Of a DNA stretch of 64,000 nt, positions 1 through 7,922 are shown in pieces. The DNA is taken from assembly GCF_022230925.1 (NCBI RefSeq), contig NZ_JAKKFH010000015.1, positions 1 through 64,000 of the forward strand. Reading direction: 5' to 3'. This stretch comes from Micromonospora alfalfae (lineage in GTDB: Bacteria > Actinomycetota > Actinomycetes > Mycobacteriales > Micromonosporaceae). The position numbers and the translations under genes were made by a program. Position 1 is the first letter of the stretch; each line of letters opens with the position of its first letter. Under the pieces are notes generated by a model. That model was given only the letters and a program-made list of their open reading frames with translations. It did no database searches and was not told the DNA's origin.

Positions 1-480
1 CAGCGCCAGGCACTTTTACTACATTACCCGCTCGTTTCCACCGTGTCAAACCGATATTTCGCGGTTCGCCATGCTTCAACAGATAATGCGGATAGCCTTG
101 CTTGCTCGAGTCCACGAGGACGCACGTCGTTACCGACGTTCGTTTCTGTCGTGGGAAGCCGCAGACCGGCCGATCACCGCTTCGCGGCTCTCCGCCCGGC
201 TCCTGCCGGCTTCAGCACTCTACCCGGTCGGCTCCGCGTTCGCAACCCCGTCTCCGGAGTGTTCCGCACCGCCCGATCCTCAGTCTCGCTCGGCGTTCCC
301 GCCACGAGCCTGGCGCCCGTTCTCGGCCAGTTTGTCCGGCCTCCCCCGTGCAGAGAGAAAGTTACGCGGACGGCCCGGAGAAGGCAAATCAGGGTTCATC
401 ACTGGTTCGGGCGAACAGCGCCGACCGGTCCCCGGCGCAGCCGAGGACGGGAGCCGCCTCGACGTGCCAGAGTGTCAGTC
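1..480. other. Left-edge stretch with no supportable gene
   Basis: Several overlapping open frames cross this stretch, but none has a convincing ribosome-binding site, domain or consistent codon pattern, and the longest one only becomes protein-like after the ATG at 481. I see no tRNA, clear terminator or repeat here. It probably holds the end of a transcription unit to the left and the promoter of the small membrane protein gene that follows. Confidence 0.4.
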
Positions 481-705
481 ATGGATGAGTCCGGGCACGG
501 TGCCAGGGTGTTCGCCGAGGAGGCGCTGCTCGGCCTCATCGGGCCGTTCTGGCAGGTGGTGATCGGCGCGGTCGTGCTGGTCGTTCTTGTGCTCTCGGTC
601 GGACGACTGGCCCGACGGGGCAAATCCCGGATGACCACGGCGCTGCTGGTCACCGCCGCGGCCATCGCCGGGTTCGCGGTGATCGGCGTCCTGCTCGAGA
701 ACTGA
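481..705 (+). CDS. Small two-helix membrane protein, hypothetical
   Basis: This is a predicted 74-aa protein of unknown function. The N-terminal 15 or so residues are polar. A hydrophobic helix follows at about residues 18-40 (LIGPFWQVVIGAVVLVVLVL), then a short Arg/Lys-rich loop (RLARRGKSR), then a second hydrophobic helix up to the C terminus (LENstop). The basic loop suggests it faces the cytoplasm. I chose the ATG at 481 because the frame upstream of it is a low-quality Arg/Pro-rich translation and the membrane protein begins sensibly there. Small membrane proteins of this type are common in actinomycetes. The function is unknown, and the call rests on the two clean helices. Confidence 0.55.
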   Translation: MDESGHGARVFAEEALLGLIGPFWQVVIGAVVLVVLVLSVGRLARRGKSRMTTALLVTAAAIAGFAVIGVLLEN

Positions 706-710
706 GGTTC

Positions 711-803
711 AGCGCCGGCGGTCGGCCAGGCTGGATGACGCAGAGCCTGCGGTTGGCCGGGCCGGGCAGCTCAGAGCCGGCGGTTGGCCAGGCTGGGCAG
801 CTC
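711..803. repeat. Three tandem 31-bp repeats over a gene 3' end
   Basis: Imperfect copies of a 31-bp unit begin at 711, 742 and 773, each containing a version of GGCGGTYGGCCAGGCTGG. The rightmost copy encodes the last residues (SLANRRL) of the minus-strand amidohydrolase, and the other two lie just beyond its stop codon. Because 31 is not a multiple of three, gain or loss of a unit would change the C-terminal frame. It looks like a small replication-slippage array. Confidence 0.7.
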
Positions 804-1568
804 GGCGCGGATCGTTTCGAGCCGGTCCAGGTCCAGGTCGACGACGGAGACCCCCGGGCCGTCCGGCACCTGGCCCATGACCGTCCCCCACGGGTCGATC
901 ACCATGCTGCGGCCAAAGCAGGTGCGACCTGGCTCGTGGTCGCCGGTCTGACCGGCCGCCGCCACGAAACACTGGTTCTCGATCGCCCTGGCCCGCAGCA
1001 GGACCTCCCAGTGGTCCCGGCCGGTGTGCATCATGAACGCGGCCGGTACCACCAGCAGTTGGGCGCCGCCATCGGACGCGAGCAGCCGGTACAGCTCCGG
1101 GAAGCGCAGGTCGTAGCAGATCGACAGGCCGACCCGCAGCCCCTCGACGTCGACCACCACCGGTTGGACCCCGGGCGCGACACTCGCCGACTCCCGGTAG
1201 GAGACCCGACCCGGGATCTCCACGTCGTACAGGTGGATCTTGCGGTAGCTCGCGGCCAGACTGCCGGAACGGTCGAAGACCAGCGACGTGTTCCAGGTGT
1301 GGTCCGGGTCCGGGCCGGCCTCGTGGAACGAGCCGGCCACCAACCAGATCCCGAGCCGCCGCGCGACACCGGCGAAGAAGCTGCCCACCTCGCCGTCGAC
1401 CGGCTCCGGTTCGGGCAGCCCAGCGGCAGGACCCAGATAGTCGACGTACTCCGGGAGGACGGCGAGATCCGCGCCGCCGGCGGCGGCGCGCTCCAGTAGG
1501 GCCTCCGCAGCCGCCAGATTGGCCTTACGGTCGTCCCGGGCGTTCAACTGGCAGACGGCGACACGCAT
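771..1568 (-). CDS. Carbon-nitrogen hydrolase (nitrilase superfamily)
   Basis: A 265-aa amidohydrolase of the nitrilase fold, probably a cytosolic omega-amidase or deaminated-glutathione-amidase type enzyme that hydrolyses a C-N amide bond. The Glu-Lys-Cys triad is visible: E40 in LAVLPEY, K110 in SYRKIHLYD, and C151 in LSICYDLRFPELY. The motif around C151 is typical of the Nit1/Nit2-like branch. The full-length domain is present. The start at 1568 (MRVAVCQLNA) fits the family, whose N terminus begins directly with the first beta strand; the open frame extends 23 codons further upstream but that translation is not family-like. The 3' end lies in a 31-bp tandem repeat. Exact substrate cannot be read from sequence. 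Confidence 0.88.
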   Translation of the reverse strand: MRVAVCQLNARDDRKANLAAAEALLERAAAGGADLAVLPEYVDYLGPAAGLPEPEPVDGEVGSFFAGVARRLGIWLVAGSFHEAGPDPDHTWNTSLVFDRSGSLAASYRKIHLYDVEIPGRVSYRESASVAPGVQPVVVDVEGLRVGLSICYDLRFPELYRLLASDGGAQLLVVPAAFMMHTGRDHWEVLLRARAIENQCFVAAAGQTGDHEPGRTCFGRSMVIDPWGTVMGQVPDGPGVSVVDLDLDRLETIRAELPSLANRRL

Positions 1569-1706
1569 GAGCAAAGGGTACGGCTGGAGGGCTCTGACGG
1601 ACAGCGTCACAGTCTGGCCGGCACGGGTGGTGGGCACTGGCGAACGGCGCCGAACACGAACACGCCGGCCGCTCAGGATCGAACGGCCGGCGTGATGCGG
1701 GAAGGA

Positions 1707-3002
1707 TCAGGCGGACTTCTCTTCGCGGTCGCGCCGAGCCCGGCGCCCGGTGAACTCACGCGGCACGATCGTCGGGTTGACGTTCTCCAGGACAACCTCG
1801 CGGGTGATCAGCACGCGGGCGGCGTCGGGGTTGCTCGGCACCTCGTACATCGCGGAGAGCAGAACCTCCTCGATGATGGCCCGCAGACCACGGGCACCGG
1901 TGCCCCGCAGCATCGCCTGATCGGCGATGGCTTCCAGCGCCGGCTCGTCGAACTCGAGCTCGACACCGTCCAGCTCGAACAGGCGCTGGTACTGCCGGAC
2001 CAGGGCGTTGCGCGGCTCGGTGAGGATCCGAACGAGGGCGCTACGGTCCAGGCTGCGAACGTTGGTGATCACCGGCAGCCGGCCGACGAACTCGGGGATC
2101 AGCCCGAACTTGAGCATGTCTTCCGGCATGACCTGGCTGAAGATGTCGTCGGTCGACCGCTCGGAGACCGACCGGAGCCGGGCACCGAAGCCGGTGCCGC
2201 CCTGCCCGGTGCGGGACTCGATGATCTGGTCGAGGCCGGCGAACGCCCCACCACAGATGAACAGCACGTTCGTGGTGTCGATCTGGATGAACTCCTGATG
2301 TGGGTGCTTACGGCCACCCTGCGGGGGCACATTGGCCACAGTGCCCTCGAGCATCTTGAGCAGGGCCTGTTGCACACCCTCACCGGAGACGTCCCGGGTG
2401 ATCGACGGATTCTCCGACTTGCGGGCGATCTTGTCGACCTCGTCGATGTAGATGATGCCGGTCTCGGCGCGCTTGATGTCGTAGTCGGCGGCCTGGATCA
2501 GCTTGAGGAGGATGTTCTCGACATCCTCGCCCACGTAGCCCGCCTCGGTCAGCGCTGTGGCGTCGGCGATGGCGAACGGGACGTTCAACATCCGGGCGAG
2601 GGTCTGCGCGAGGTGGGTCTTGCCGCACCCCGTCGGGCCGAGCAGCAGGATGTTGGACTTGGCCAGCTCGACGGCGTCACTGCCGGAGCCCGGCGCGCCA
2701 GCCGCCTCGGCCTGGATCCGCTTGTAGTGGTTGTAGACAGCTACAGCGAGCGCCTTCTTGGCCTGATCCTGCCCCACGACGTAGGTGTCGAGGAACTGGC
2801 AGATCTCCATCGGCTTGGGAAGCTCTTCCCACTTCACCTCGCCGGACTCGGCCAGCTCCTCTTCGATGATCTCGTTGCAGAGATCGATGCACTCGTCGCA
2901 GATGTAGACCCCTGGGCCCGCGATGAGCTTCTTGACCTGCTTCTGCGACTTGCCGCAGAAGGAGCATTTCAGTAGGTCGCCGCCGTCACCGATCCGTGCC
3001 AC
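1707..3002 (-). CDS. clpX: ATP-dependent Clp protease ATPase subunit ClpX
   Basis: A 431-aa AAA+ unfoldase that recognises substrates and threads them into the ClpP chamber. The N-terminal zinc-binding domain shows four cysteines (CSFCGK and CDECIDLC). The AAA+ module has Walker [10 protein letters not shown], Walker [10 protein letters not shown] and the pore motif GYVGED. Length and domain order match bacterial ClpX. It is the last gene in the minus-strand order tig, clpP1, clpP2, clpX; a gap of about 210 bp and a hairpin separate it from clpP2, so it may have its own promoter. The call is secure. Confidence 0.98.
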   Translation of the reverse strand: MARIGDGGDLLKCSFCGKSQKQVKKLIAGPGVYICDECIDLCNEIIEEELAESGEVKWEELPKPMEICQFLDTYVVGQDQAKKALAVAVYNHYKRIQAEAAGAPGSGSDAVELAKSNILLLGPTGCGKTHLAQTLARMLNVPFAIADATALTEAGYVGEDVENILLKLIQAADYDIKRAETGIIYIDEVDKIARKSENPSITRDVSGEGVQQALLKMLEGTVANVPPQGGRKHPHQEFIQIDTTNVLFICGGAFAGLDQIIESRTGQGGTGFGARLRSVSERSTDDIFSQVMPEDMLKFGLIPEFVGRLPVITNVRSLDRSALVRILTEPRNALVRQYQRLFELDGVELEFDEPALEAIADQAMLRGTGARGLRAIIEEVLLSAMYEVPSNPDAARVLITREVVLENVNPTIVPREFTGRRARRDREEKSA

Positions 3003-3160
3003 CTACGTTCTCCCTGCACTCATCGGCCGGAGACCCGGCCCTGACCTGCGGACGTTGCGCGCCGCCCGGCTTAGTTCGCGCCGCCGGTCCAACCGGCGAA
3101 GCGGTACGGACCCGACGTTACCCGCTGGCGGGGCATTCTCCGACCCCCAAAACGGGTGTG

Positions 3161-3200
3161 TCAGAGGTCGGCCGGGAACGGAGCCCCGGCCAACCTCTGA
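3161..3200 (-). terminator. Hairpin after clpP2
   Basis: An inverted repeat with a 16-bp stem containing one mismatch (TCAGAGGTCGGCCGGG against CCCCGGCCAACCTCTGA) and a short loop lies just beyond the clpP2 stop codon. It has no clear T-run, which is usual for actinobacterial terminators. It may end or attenuate clpP1P2 transcription before clpX. Confidence 0.6.
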
Positions 3201-3211
3201 CCCGGTACAGC

Positions 3212-3874
3212 TCAGCGGGCGGCGTTGGCCGCCAGCAGACCCTTCTTGCGGCTGGTCAGGATCGTGTCGACCAGCCCGTACTCCTTGGACTCCTCGGCCG
3301 TCATGATCTTGTCACGGTCGATGTCCTTGCGAACCTGCTCGATCGGGCGGTTGCAGTGGCGGGACAGCATGTCCTCCAGCTGCGTACGCATCCGCAGGAT
3401 CTCCCGGGCCTGGATCTCGATGTCCGAGCCCTGCCCGTAGCCGCCCTCGGTGGCCGGCTGGTGGATGATGATCCGCGAGTTCGGCAGGGCCATCCGCTTA
3501 CCCGGGGTGCCCGCCGAGAGCAGCACCGCCGCCGCGCTCGCCGCCTGCCCGAGGCAGACCGTCGAGATGTCCGGACGGACGTACTGCATGGTGTCGTAGA
3601 TCGCCGTCATGGCGGTGAACGAACCACCCGGCGAGTTGATGTACATGATGATGTCGCGGTCCGGGTCGGTGCCCTCGAGCGTCAGCAGCTGGGCCATCAC
3701 GTCGTTGGCCGACGCGTCGTCCACCTGGACGCCGAGGAAGATGATCCGGTCCTCGAAGAGCTTGTTGTACGGGTTCGACTCCTTGACCCCGTACGACGTG
3801 CGCTCAACGAACGACGGCAGCACGTAGCGGTTGTGCACGGCCGCGAACTGGGGCGGCAGGCTCAGATCGGTCAT
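3212..3874 (-). CDS. clpP2: ATP-dependent Clp protease proteolytic subunit (ClpP2)
   Basis: A 220-aa serine peptidase subunit of the Clp protease. The catalytic triad is S113 (GQAASAAAVLL), H138 (RIIIHQPA) and D188 (DIDRDKI). It lies 10 bp downstream of a second clpP gene, the usual actinobacterial arrangement in which ClpP1 and ClpP2 form one mixed tetradecamer. The N-terminal extension relative to ClpP1 (containing SYGVKESNPYNKLFEDRI) is typical of ClpP2. Start at the ATG at 3874. Expected to be essential with clpP1 and clpX. Confidence 0.96.
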   Translation of the reverse strand: MTDLSLPPQFAAVHNRYVLPSFVERTSYGVKESNPYNKLFEDRIIFLGVQVDDASANDVMAQLLTLEGTDPDRDIIMYINSPGGSFTAMTAIYDTMQYVRPDISTVCLGQAASAAAVLLSAGTPGKRMALPNSRIIIHQPATEGGYGQGSDIEIQAREILRMRTQLEDMLSRHCNRPIEQVRKDIDRDKIMTAEESKEYGLVDTILTSRKKGLLAANAAR

Positions 3875-3884
3875 CGTCAGCTCC

Positions 3885-4526
3885 TCAGCTCAGGGTCCCG
3901 GCGCCATCCGGAACCTGTGCGGCCCCGATGATCACCTTGTCGATGAAGCCGTAGTCCATGGCCTCCTGGGCGGTGAACCAACGGTCCCGGTCCGAGTCGG
4001 CCTCGATCTGCGACTGGCTCTGGCCGGTGTGGTGCGCGACCCGCTCCTGGAACATCCGCTTCGTGTAGAGCATCTGCTCCGCCTGGATGGCGATGTCGGA
4101 CGCCGTGCCGCCCAGACCACCGGACGGCTGGTGCATCATGATCCGTGCGTGGGGCAGGGCGTACCGCTTGCCCTTGGTGCCCGCGCAAAGCAGCAGCTGG
4201 CCCATCGAGGCAGCCATGCCCATCGCCACGGTCGACACGTCGTTGTCGATGAACTGCATGGTGTCGTAGATCGCCATGCCGGAGTAGACCGAGCCACCCG
4301 GCGAGTTGATCCACAGGTTGATGTCGCGGTCCGGGTCCTCCGCGGCGAGCAGCAGCAGCTGCGCGCAGATGCGGTTGGCGACCTGGTCGGTCACCTCACT
4401 GCCCAGGAAGATGATGCGTTCCTTGAGCAACCGGTTGTAGACCGAGTCGTCGAGGTTGCCAATGGAGTCGCCACCGCGCGCGTCAATCGCCCGGAGCGAC
4501 TTCTTGGGGATGTGCATGTCGGTCAT
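3885..4526 (-). CDS. clpP1: ATP-dependent Clp protease proteolytic subunit (ClpP1)
   Basis: A 213-aa Clp protease subunit with S107 ([11 protein letters not shown]), H132 ([10 protein letters not shown]) and D181 (DSDRDRWFT) as the catalytic triad. It is the first of the paired clpP genes and precedes clpP2 by 10 bp, so the two are probably co-transcribed and assemble together. The gap to trigger factor upstream holds a duplicated hairpin element. Length and motifs are normal. Confidence 0.96.
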   Translation of the reverse strand: MTDMHIPKKSLRAIDARGGDSIGNLDDSVYNRLLKERIIFLGSEVTDQVANRICAQLLLLAAEDPDRDINLWINSPGGSVYSGMAIYDTMQFIDNDVSTVAMGMAASMGQLLLCAGTKGKRYALPHARIMMHQPSGGLGGTASDIAIQAEQMLYTKRMFQERVAHHTGQSQSQIEADSDRDRWFTAQEAMDYGFIDKVIIGAAQVPDGAGTLS

Positions 4527-4652
4527 GGCAGCCCTTCGCTCTCCGTACCGTCTTTCCCGACACTAACCGCTGTGCGGGGCGGCAGAGTCCCGGTCGGGGC
4601 AGTGTTCGCTCTCAGCGCAGCTGTGTCGGGGTACCCGCGGCGCGGGCTTCCG

Positions 4653-4704
4653 GGCGTACCCGGCAGTGCTTGCTGCCCGGCGTACCCGGCAGTGCTTGCT
4701 GCCC
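4653..4704. repeat. 26-bp direct repeat x2, hairpin-forming
   Basis: Two perfect tandem copies of a 26-bp unit (GGCGTACCCGGCAGTGCTTG followed by CTGCCC) lie between the tig stop and the clpP1 start. Each copy contains a small inverted repeat (GGCAG and CTGCC around a short loop). It may act as a tandem terminator or attenuator downstream of tig on the minus strand. Confidence 0.65.
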
Positions 4705-4719
4705 GGCCGCACCCGACGA

Positions 4720-6066
4720 TCAGTGGTCGTGGTTGTGCTCCGCCTCGTTGGCGGCGCGCAGGGCGTCGAGGGTGATCCCGTTGCCGGCCGAGTCCTTGAT
4801 CGTGATCTTCTCCATGACGGCCGCGAGCGCCTTGCCCCGCCGCACGTCGCCGAAGACCGCGGCGGCCGCGCCGGAGCGCACCAGCTGGTCGTAGTACTGC
4901 TGCGGGGCCATCCCGGCGCGCTGCGCCCGGTGCACGATCTCGTGCCCGAACTCGTCGTCGGAGACCTGCACGTCCTCCGCGTCGGCCAGCGTGTCCAGCA
5001 GGAGCTGGACCTTGACGCCCTCGGTCGCCGCCTCGGTCAGCTCGGCGTCGATCTGCTCCTCGGTCTTGTCCTCTGCCGCGAGGTACTCCTCCATGGAGGC
5101 GCCGATCCGCTCCAGTTGGTCGACCATCGCCTGCTTGCGGCTCTCGACCTCCTCGCGGACGACACCCTCCGGGGCCGGGATGTCGGCGGCCTCGACGAGC
5201 TGGGCCAGGGCCTTGTCCCGAGCGGCGTAGATCTGCTCGACCTGCTTGCCCTGGGTGACCCGGGACCGCAGGTCGCCGCGCAGCTCCTCGATCGTGTCGA
5301 ACTCGCTCGCCATCTGGGCGAACTCGTCGTTCAGCTCCGGCAGCTCCTTCTCCTTGACCGTGCGCACGGTCACCGCCACGTCAGCGTCCCGACCGGCGAA
5401 GTCGCCGCCGACCAGCTGGGTGGTGAAGGTGGTGTCGTCGCCGGCGGCGAGGCCGACCACTGCCTCGTCCAGGCCCGGCAGGAGCTGCTTGCTGCCCACC
5501 TCGTGGGAGATGTTGCTCGCCTGGCCGCCCGGCACGTCCTCGCCGTCGACGGTGGCGTTCAGGTCGATCTGGACGTAGTCGCCCTCGGCGGCGGCCCGCT
5601 CGACGGTCTTGAGGGTCGCGAAACGCTCCCGCAGGTTCTTCACCTGCTCGTCGATCTCGCTCTCGTCGATCTGCAGCTCGTCGACGGTCACCTCGATGGT
5701 GCTCGCGTCCGGGATGGTGATCTCCGGGCGGACGTCGACCTCGGCCGTGAAGTTCAGCGAGTCACCGTCGTTGAACTCGGTGATCTCGACCTCCGGGCGC
5801 CCCAGCGTCTTCAGGTCGTGCTCGCGCACGGCGGCGAGGATGTTCTCCGGGATGGCCTCCTGAACCGCCTCGTTGAGGACGGTGCCCCGGCCCACCCGCT
5901 GGTCGATCACCGCGGTCGGCACCTTGCCCCGGCGGAAGCCCGGAACCTGGACCTGCGAACCGATCTCCCGGTACGCCTTCTTGAGGCTCGGCTCGAGCTC
6001 GACGAACGGCACCTCGATGGCGAGCCGCACGCGCGTCGGGCTCAGAGTCTCGACGGTGCTCTTCAC
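4720..6066 (-). CDS. tig: Trigger factor, ribosome-associated chaperone
   Basis: A 448-aa trigger factor, the ribosome-tethered chaperone and peptidyl-prolyl isomerase that meets nascent chains. Visible features are the ribosome-binding loop (VPGFRRGKVP), a central FKBP-like domain (GDYVQIDLNATVDGE) and the long alpha-helical C-terminal arms. The C terminus ends in a short His/Asp tail (NHDH). The start is a GTG at 6066, read as MKSTVETLSP. Its position upstream of clpP1-clpP2-clpX is the common bacterial order and ties nascent-chain folding to quality-control proteolysis. A tRNA-Pro gene lies 140 bp upstream on the same strand. Confidence 0.96.
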   Translation of the reverse strand: MKSTVETLSPTRVRLAIEVPFVELEPSLKKAYREIGSQVQVPGFRRGKVPTAVIDQRVGRGTVLNEAVQEAIPENILAAVREHDLKTLGRPEVEITEFNDGDSLNFTAEVDVRPEITIPDASTIEVTVDELQIDESEIDEQVKNLRERFATLKTVERAAAEGDYVQIDLNATVDGEDVPGGQASNISHEVGSKQLLPGLDEAVVGLAAGDDTTFTTQLVGGDFAGRDADVAVTVRTVKEKELPELNDEFAQMASEFDTIEELRGDLRSRVTQGKQVEQIYAARDKALAQLVEAADIPAPEGVVREEVESRKQAMVDQLERIGASMEEYLAAEDKTEEQIDAELTEAATEGVKVQLLLDTLADAEDVQVSDDEFGHEIVHRAQRAGMAPQQYYDQLVRSGAAAAVFGDVRRGKALAAVMEKITIKDSAGNGITLDALRAANEAEHNHDH

Positions 6067-6204
6067 AGGCGTACTCCTTGACGGATCTCAGTTGAGTCTG
6101 GGCGTGATTCAGCCCATCGAGTGTAGGCGAGCCGGCCTGACGCTCCGGCATCGCCCGGGAGCCGCACTGGGCGGCACCCGGGGCGGCCCGGCCGCGGACG
6201 ACAG

Positions 6205-6278
6205 TCGGGGTGGCGGGATTTGAACCCACGGCCCCTCGCTCCCAAAGCGAGTGCGCTACCAAGCTGCGCCACACCCCG
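6205..6278 (-). tRNA. tRNA-Pro (anticodon UGG)
   Basis: A full cloverleaf can be read on the minus strand: acceptor CGGGGTG, D-loop with AGCTTGGTAGCGC, anticodon stem CTCGC/GCGAG around loop TTTGGGA (anticodon TGG), and T-arm GGGTTCAAATCCC. The discriminator is A and the CCA end is not encoded. The CGGGG acceptor start is characteristic of tRNA-Pro. Confidence 0.95.
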
Positions 6279-6403
6279 TGGCGACGTGCAGTCTATGCCG
6301 TCGCCACGCCTCAGTAGGTGCCGGGGCATCCCCCACCCGGACACATCACCCGAAAATTACCATTCCACCCCACCTGCTCGCCGCCAAGATCCGCCGGGCG
6401 GCT

Positions 6404-6485
6404 CCAAGATCCGCGCAACGTCACGGATGTTCTGGCCTCCTGGGACGGCGAGGCCACTACATCCCGGATGTTGTGCGGATCTTGG
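6404..6485. repeat. 82-nt near-palindrome between two tRNA genes
   Basis: Two 36-nt arms (6404-6439 and 6450-6485) are inverted copies matching at 30 of 36 positions, both ending in CCAAGATCCGC / GCGGATCTTGG, around a 10-nt loop. A further partial copy of CCAAGATCCGC lies just left at about 6384-6394. It is non-coding and sits in the divergent gap between tRNA-Pro and tRNA-Gly. It resembles a dispersed intergenic REP- or MITE-like palindrome, but copy number cannot be judged from one window. Confidence 0.7.
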
Positions 6486-6538
6486 TCGCCGTGCCGCCGG
6501 GCCCGCCGACGACGCGACCTCGCGCGGCGGCGACGCGG

Positions 6539-6568
6539 TTACGCGTCGGGCACCGACATTGGGTACGC
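6539..6568 (+). promoter_or_regulatory. Candidate promoter for tRNA-Gly
   Basis: A TTACGC hexamer (6539-6544) and a TACGCT hexamer (6563-6568) are separated by 18 bp, about 30 bp before the tRNA-Gly gene. The match to the sigma-70 consensus is moderate, so this is only a candidate. Confidence 0.35.
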
Positions 6569-6599
6569 TAGGGGCGCGTCCTGCTTCGGCGGGATGCAC

Positions 6600-6673
6600 G
6601 CGGGCGTAGCTCAATGGTAGAGCTTCAGTCTTCCAAACTGACTACGCGAGTTCGATTCTCGTCGCCCGCTCCA
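6600..6673 (+). tRNA. tRNA-Gly (anticodon UCC)
   Basis: The acceptor stem pairs GCGGGCG with CGCCCGC. The D-arm is AGCTCAATGGTAGAGC, the anticodon stem TCAGT/ACTGA encloses loop CTTCCAA (anticodon TCC), and the T-arm contains GTTCGATTC. The 3' CCA is encoded (6671-6673) after a T discriminator. Confidence 0.95.
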
Positions 6674-6679
6674 CGCACG

Positions 6680-6720
6680 AAGGCCCAGGTAAGACCGCAT
6701 GATCGCGGCACCTGGGCCTT
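6680..6720 (+). terminator. Terminator after tRNA-Gly
   Basis: An 11-bp perfect stem (AAGGCCCAGGT / ACCTGGGCCTT) with an inner loop follows the tRNA by 6 bp and ends in CTTTCG. It can serve as an intrinsic terminator for tRNA-Gly and may also end the convergent minus-strand gene. Confidence 0.75.
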
Positions 6721-6759
6721 TCGCATCTCGTCATCGCGCCGAGCGGGATCGGCTGCCCT

Positions 6760-7200
6760 CTAGGACGTTTCGGCGTAGCGCCGAGTCGCTTGGATGATCG
6801 ACGCCGCGACATCGTCGGCGCGGGTGTGTCTGCCGGTCCACTTGGCGAGGTTGGACTTCTGGACCGCCCAGGCGACCACACGCTGGTTCTTCGCCGTCGT
6901 GATGGTCATGCCGCCGTAACCCGCATCCACCATCGCCACGTCGTGCAGAGCGACGCGGTGGGAGACGTTGGGGTTCCGCACGATCACCTCGGTGTCCGTG
7001 AGGATCACGGCCGGAGACCAGGCGAACCTCCACCAACTCAGCAGCGCGCCGACGATGGCGAGAGCGCTCGCGAGCACGGAGCCGAGAACCAGCCACGACA
7101 ACAGGCCGACCAGAGGGACCAGAGCGAGTACGCCGAATCGACCGAGCGGTGAGACTCTCCAGATCTGCGGTGCGCGTGGGTTGCCGACGTGCTGTGCCAT
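6760..7200 (-). CDS. Membrane protein with PH-like domain, hypothetical
   Basis: A 146-aa protein. The first 23 residues are polar, followed by two hydrophobic segments (about 24-45 and 47-60, the second ending in LLSWWRF). The C-terminal part (about residues 62-125) has a run of short beta strands (VILTDTEVIVRNP, VALHDVAMVDAGYGGMTI) with the layout of bacterial PH domains. Such proteins are common in actinomycetes, with no established function. Start at the ATG at 7200. Confidence 0.65.
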   Translation of the reverse strand: MAQHVGNPRAPQIWRVSPLGRFGVLALVPLVGLLSWLVLGSVLASALAIVGALLSWWRFAWSPAVILTDTEVIVRNPNVSHRVALHDVAMVDAGYGGMTITTAKNQRVVAWAVQKSNLAKWTGRHTRADDVAASIIQATRRYAETS

Positions 7201-7418
7201 CGTCGTGCTGTCCTTCCTGCCATGCCTCTTCGACCAGAGATGGATTCAAGGCGGGCCCTCGCCTTTGGCCCTGCGGTCCGGGAGTGAGCAGGATAGAGCT
7301 TCGACTCTGCGCGCGGCTGACAGCCCACGCTGACAGCGCACCGGCCCGGGCGCCAGACCTTCGATGTTCGCCGATACGGCTCCTGTGCAGACGGTGGCGG
7401 ACGGCCGAGACTGTAGCG

Positions 7419-7811
7419 ATGTCATCCGTTGGTGCGGGCGCCCCACGCAGGCAGGTCGTCACCGCCGCTCTGCTCATCGTCGTCGGTGTGCTGGTCCTCT
7501 TCGTCCCGGCCGGTGACGAGGGCAGGGTTCTCGTGCCCATCAGCGAGGGTCACGGGCTGTCCGCAGTGGACGGAATCGGTGCGGCGCTGCTGACGGCGGG
7601 CGGCACCTGGTTGGAGGTGCTGGTGATACGACGCCTGCCGTACCTCGCCCTGCCGCCACGGGCCCTGTTCGCACTCGGCCTGCTGGCCGGTCTCGGCGTG
7701 GGGCTCCTGGTCGCCTCGGCCTTCTCGGGATTTTTCTGGTGGTGGGCTGTCGGCGCAGCCATGCTGGGCATCGCCGTCCTCGTGCTGGTGCCCCTCACGG
7801 CGCGCCGCTGA
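7419..7811 (+). CDS. Four-helix membrane protein, hypothetical
   Basis: A predicted 130-aa membrane protein with four hydrophobic helices: about residues 14-28, 48-68, 75-98 and 100-123 (FSGFFWWWAVGAAMLGIAVL). It begins at an ATG at 7419, and the open frame to the left is not protein-like. I recognise no family. A hairpin follows the stop, and the next gene is convergent, so it appears to be a single-gene unit. Confidence 0.55.
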   Translation: MSSVGAGAPRRQVVTAALLIVVGVLVLFVPAGDEGRVLVPISEGHGLSAVDGIGAALLTAGGTWLEVLVIRRLPYLALPPRALFALGLLAGLGVGLLVASAFSGFFWWWAVGAAMLGIAVLVLVPLTARR

Positions 7812-7861
7812 GGAAGACTGGCCGCGCACGGGTCACCAGACTGGCTCTTGACACACAGCAA

Positions 7862-7897
7862 GGCCCAGGTGAACCGCGCGGCGGCGGCGCCTGGGCC
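7862..7897. terminator. Bidirectional terminator
   Basis: The inverted repeat GGCCCAGG / CCTGGGCC encloses a GC-rich loop between two convergent genes (stops at 7811 and 7923). The arm sequence is nearly the same as that of the hairpin after tRNA-Gly. Confidence 0.65.
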
Positions 7898-7922
7898 CAC
7901 TCGGCTAGGCCGAGTTGCCGAG

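Noticed and set aside
1692..2975. A long plus-strand open frame opposite clpX
   Set aside because: It is the antisense shadow of a secure clpX gene. High-GC codon bias leaves few stops on the opposite strand, and the translation has no recognisable domain.
4666..6081. A 471-codon plus-strand frame opposite trigger factor
   Set aside because: Antisense of tig with Leu/Val/Asp-rich low complexity and no start signal.
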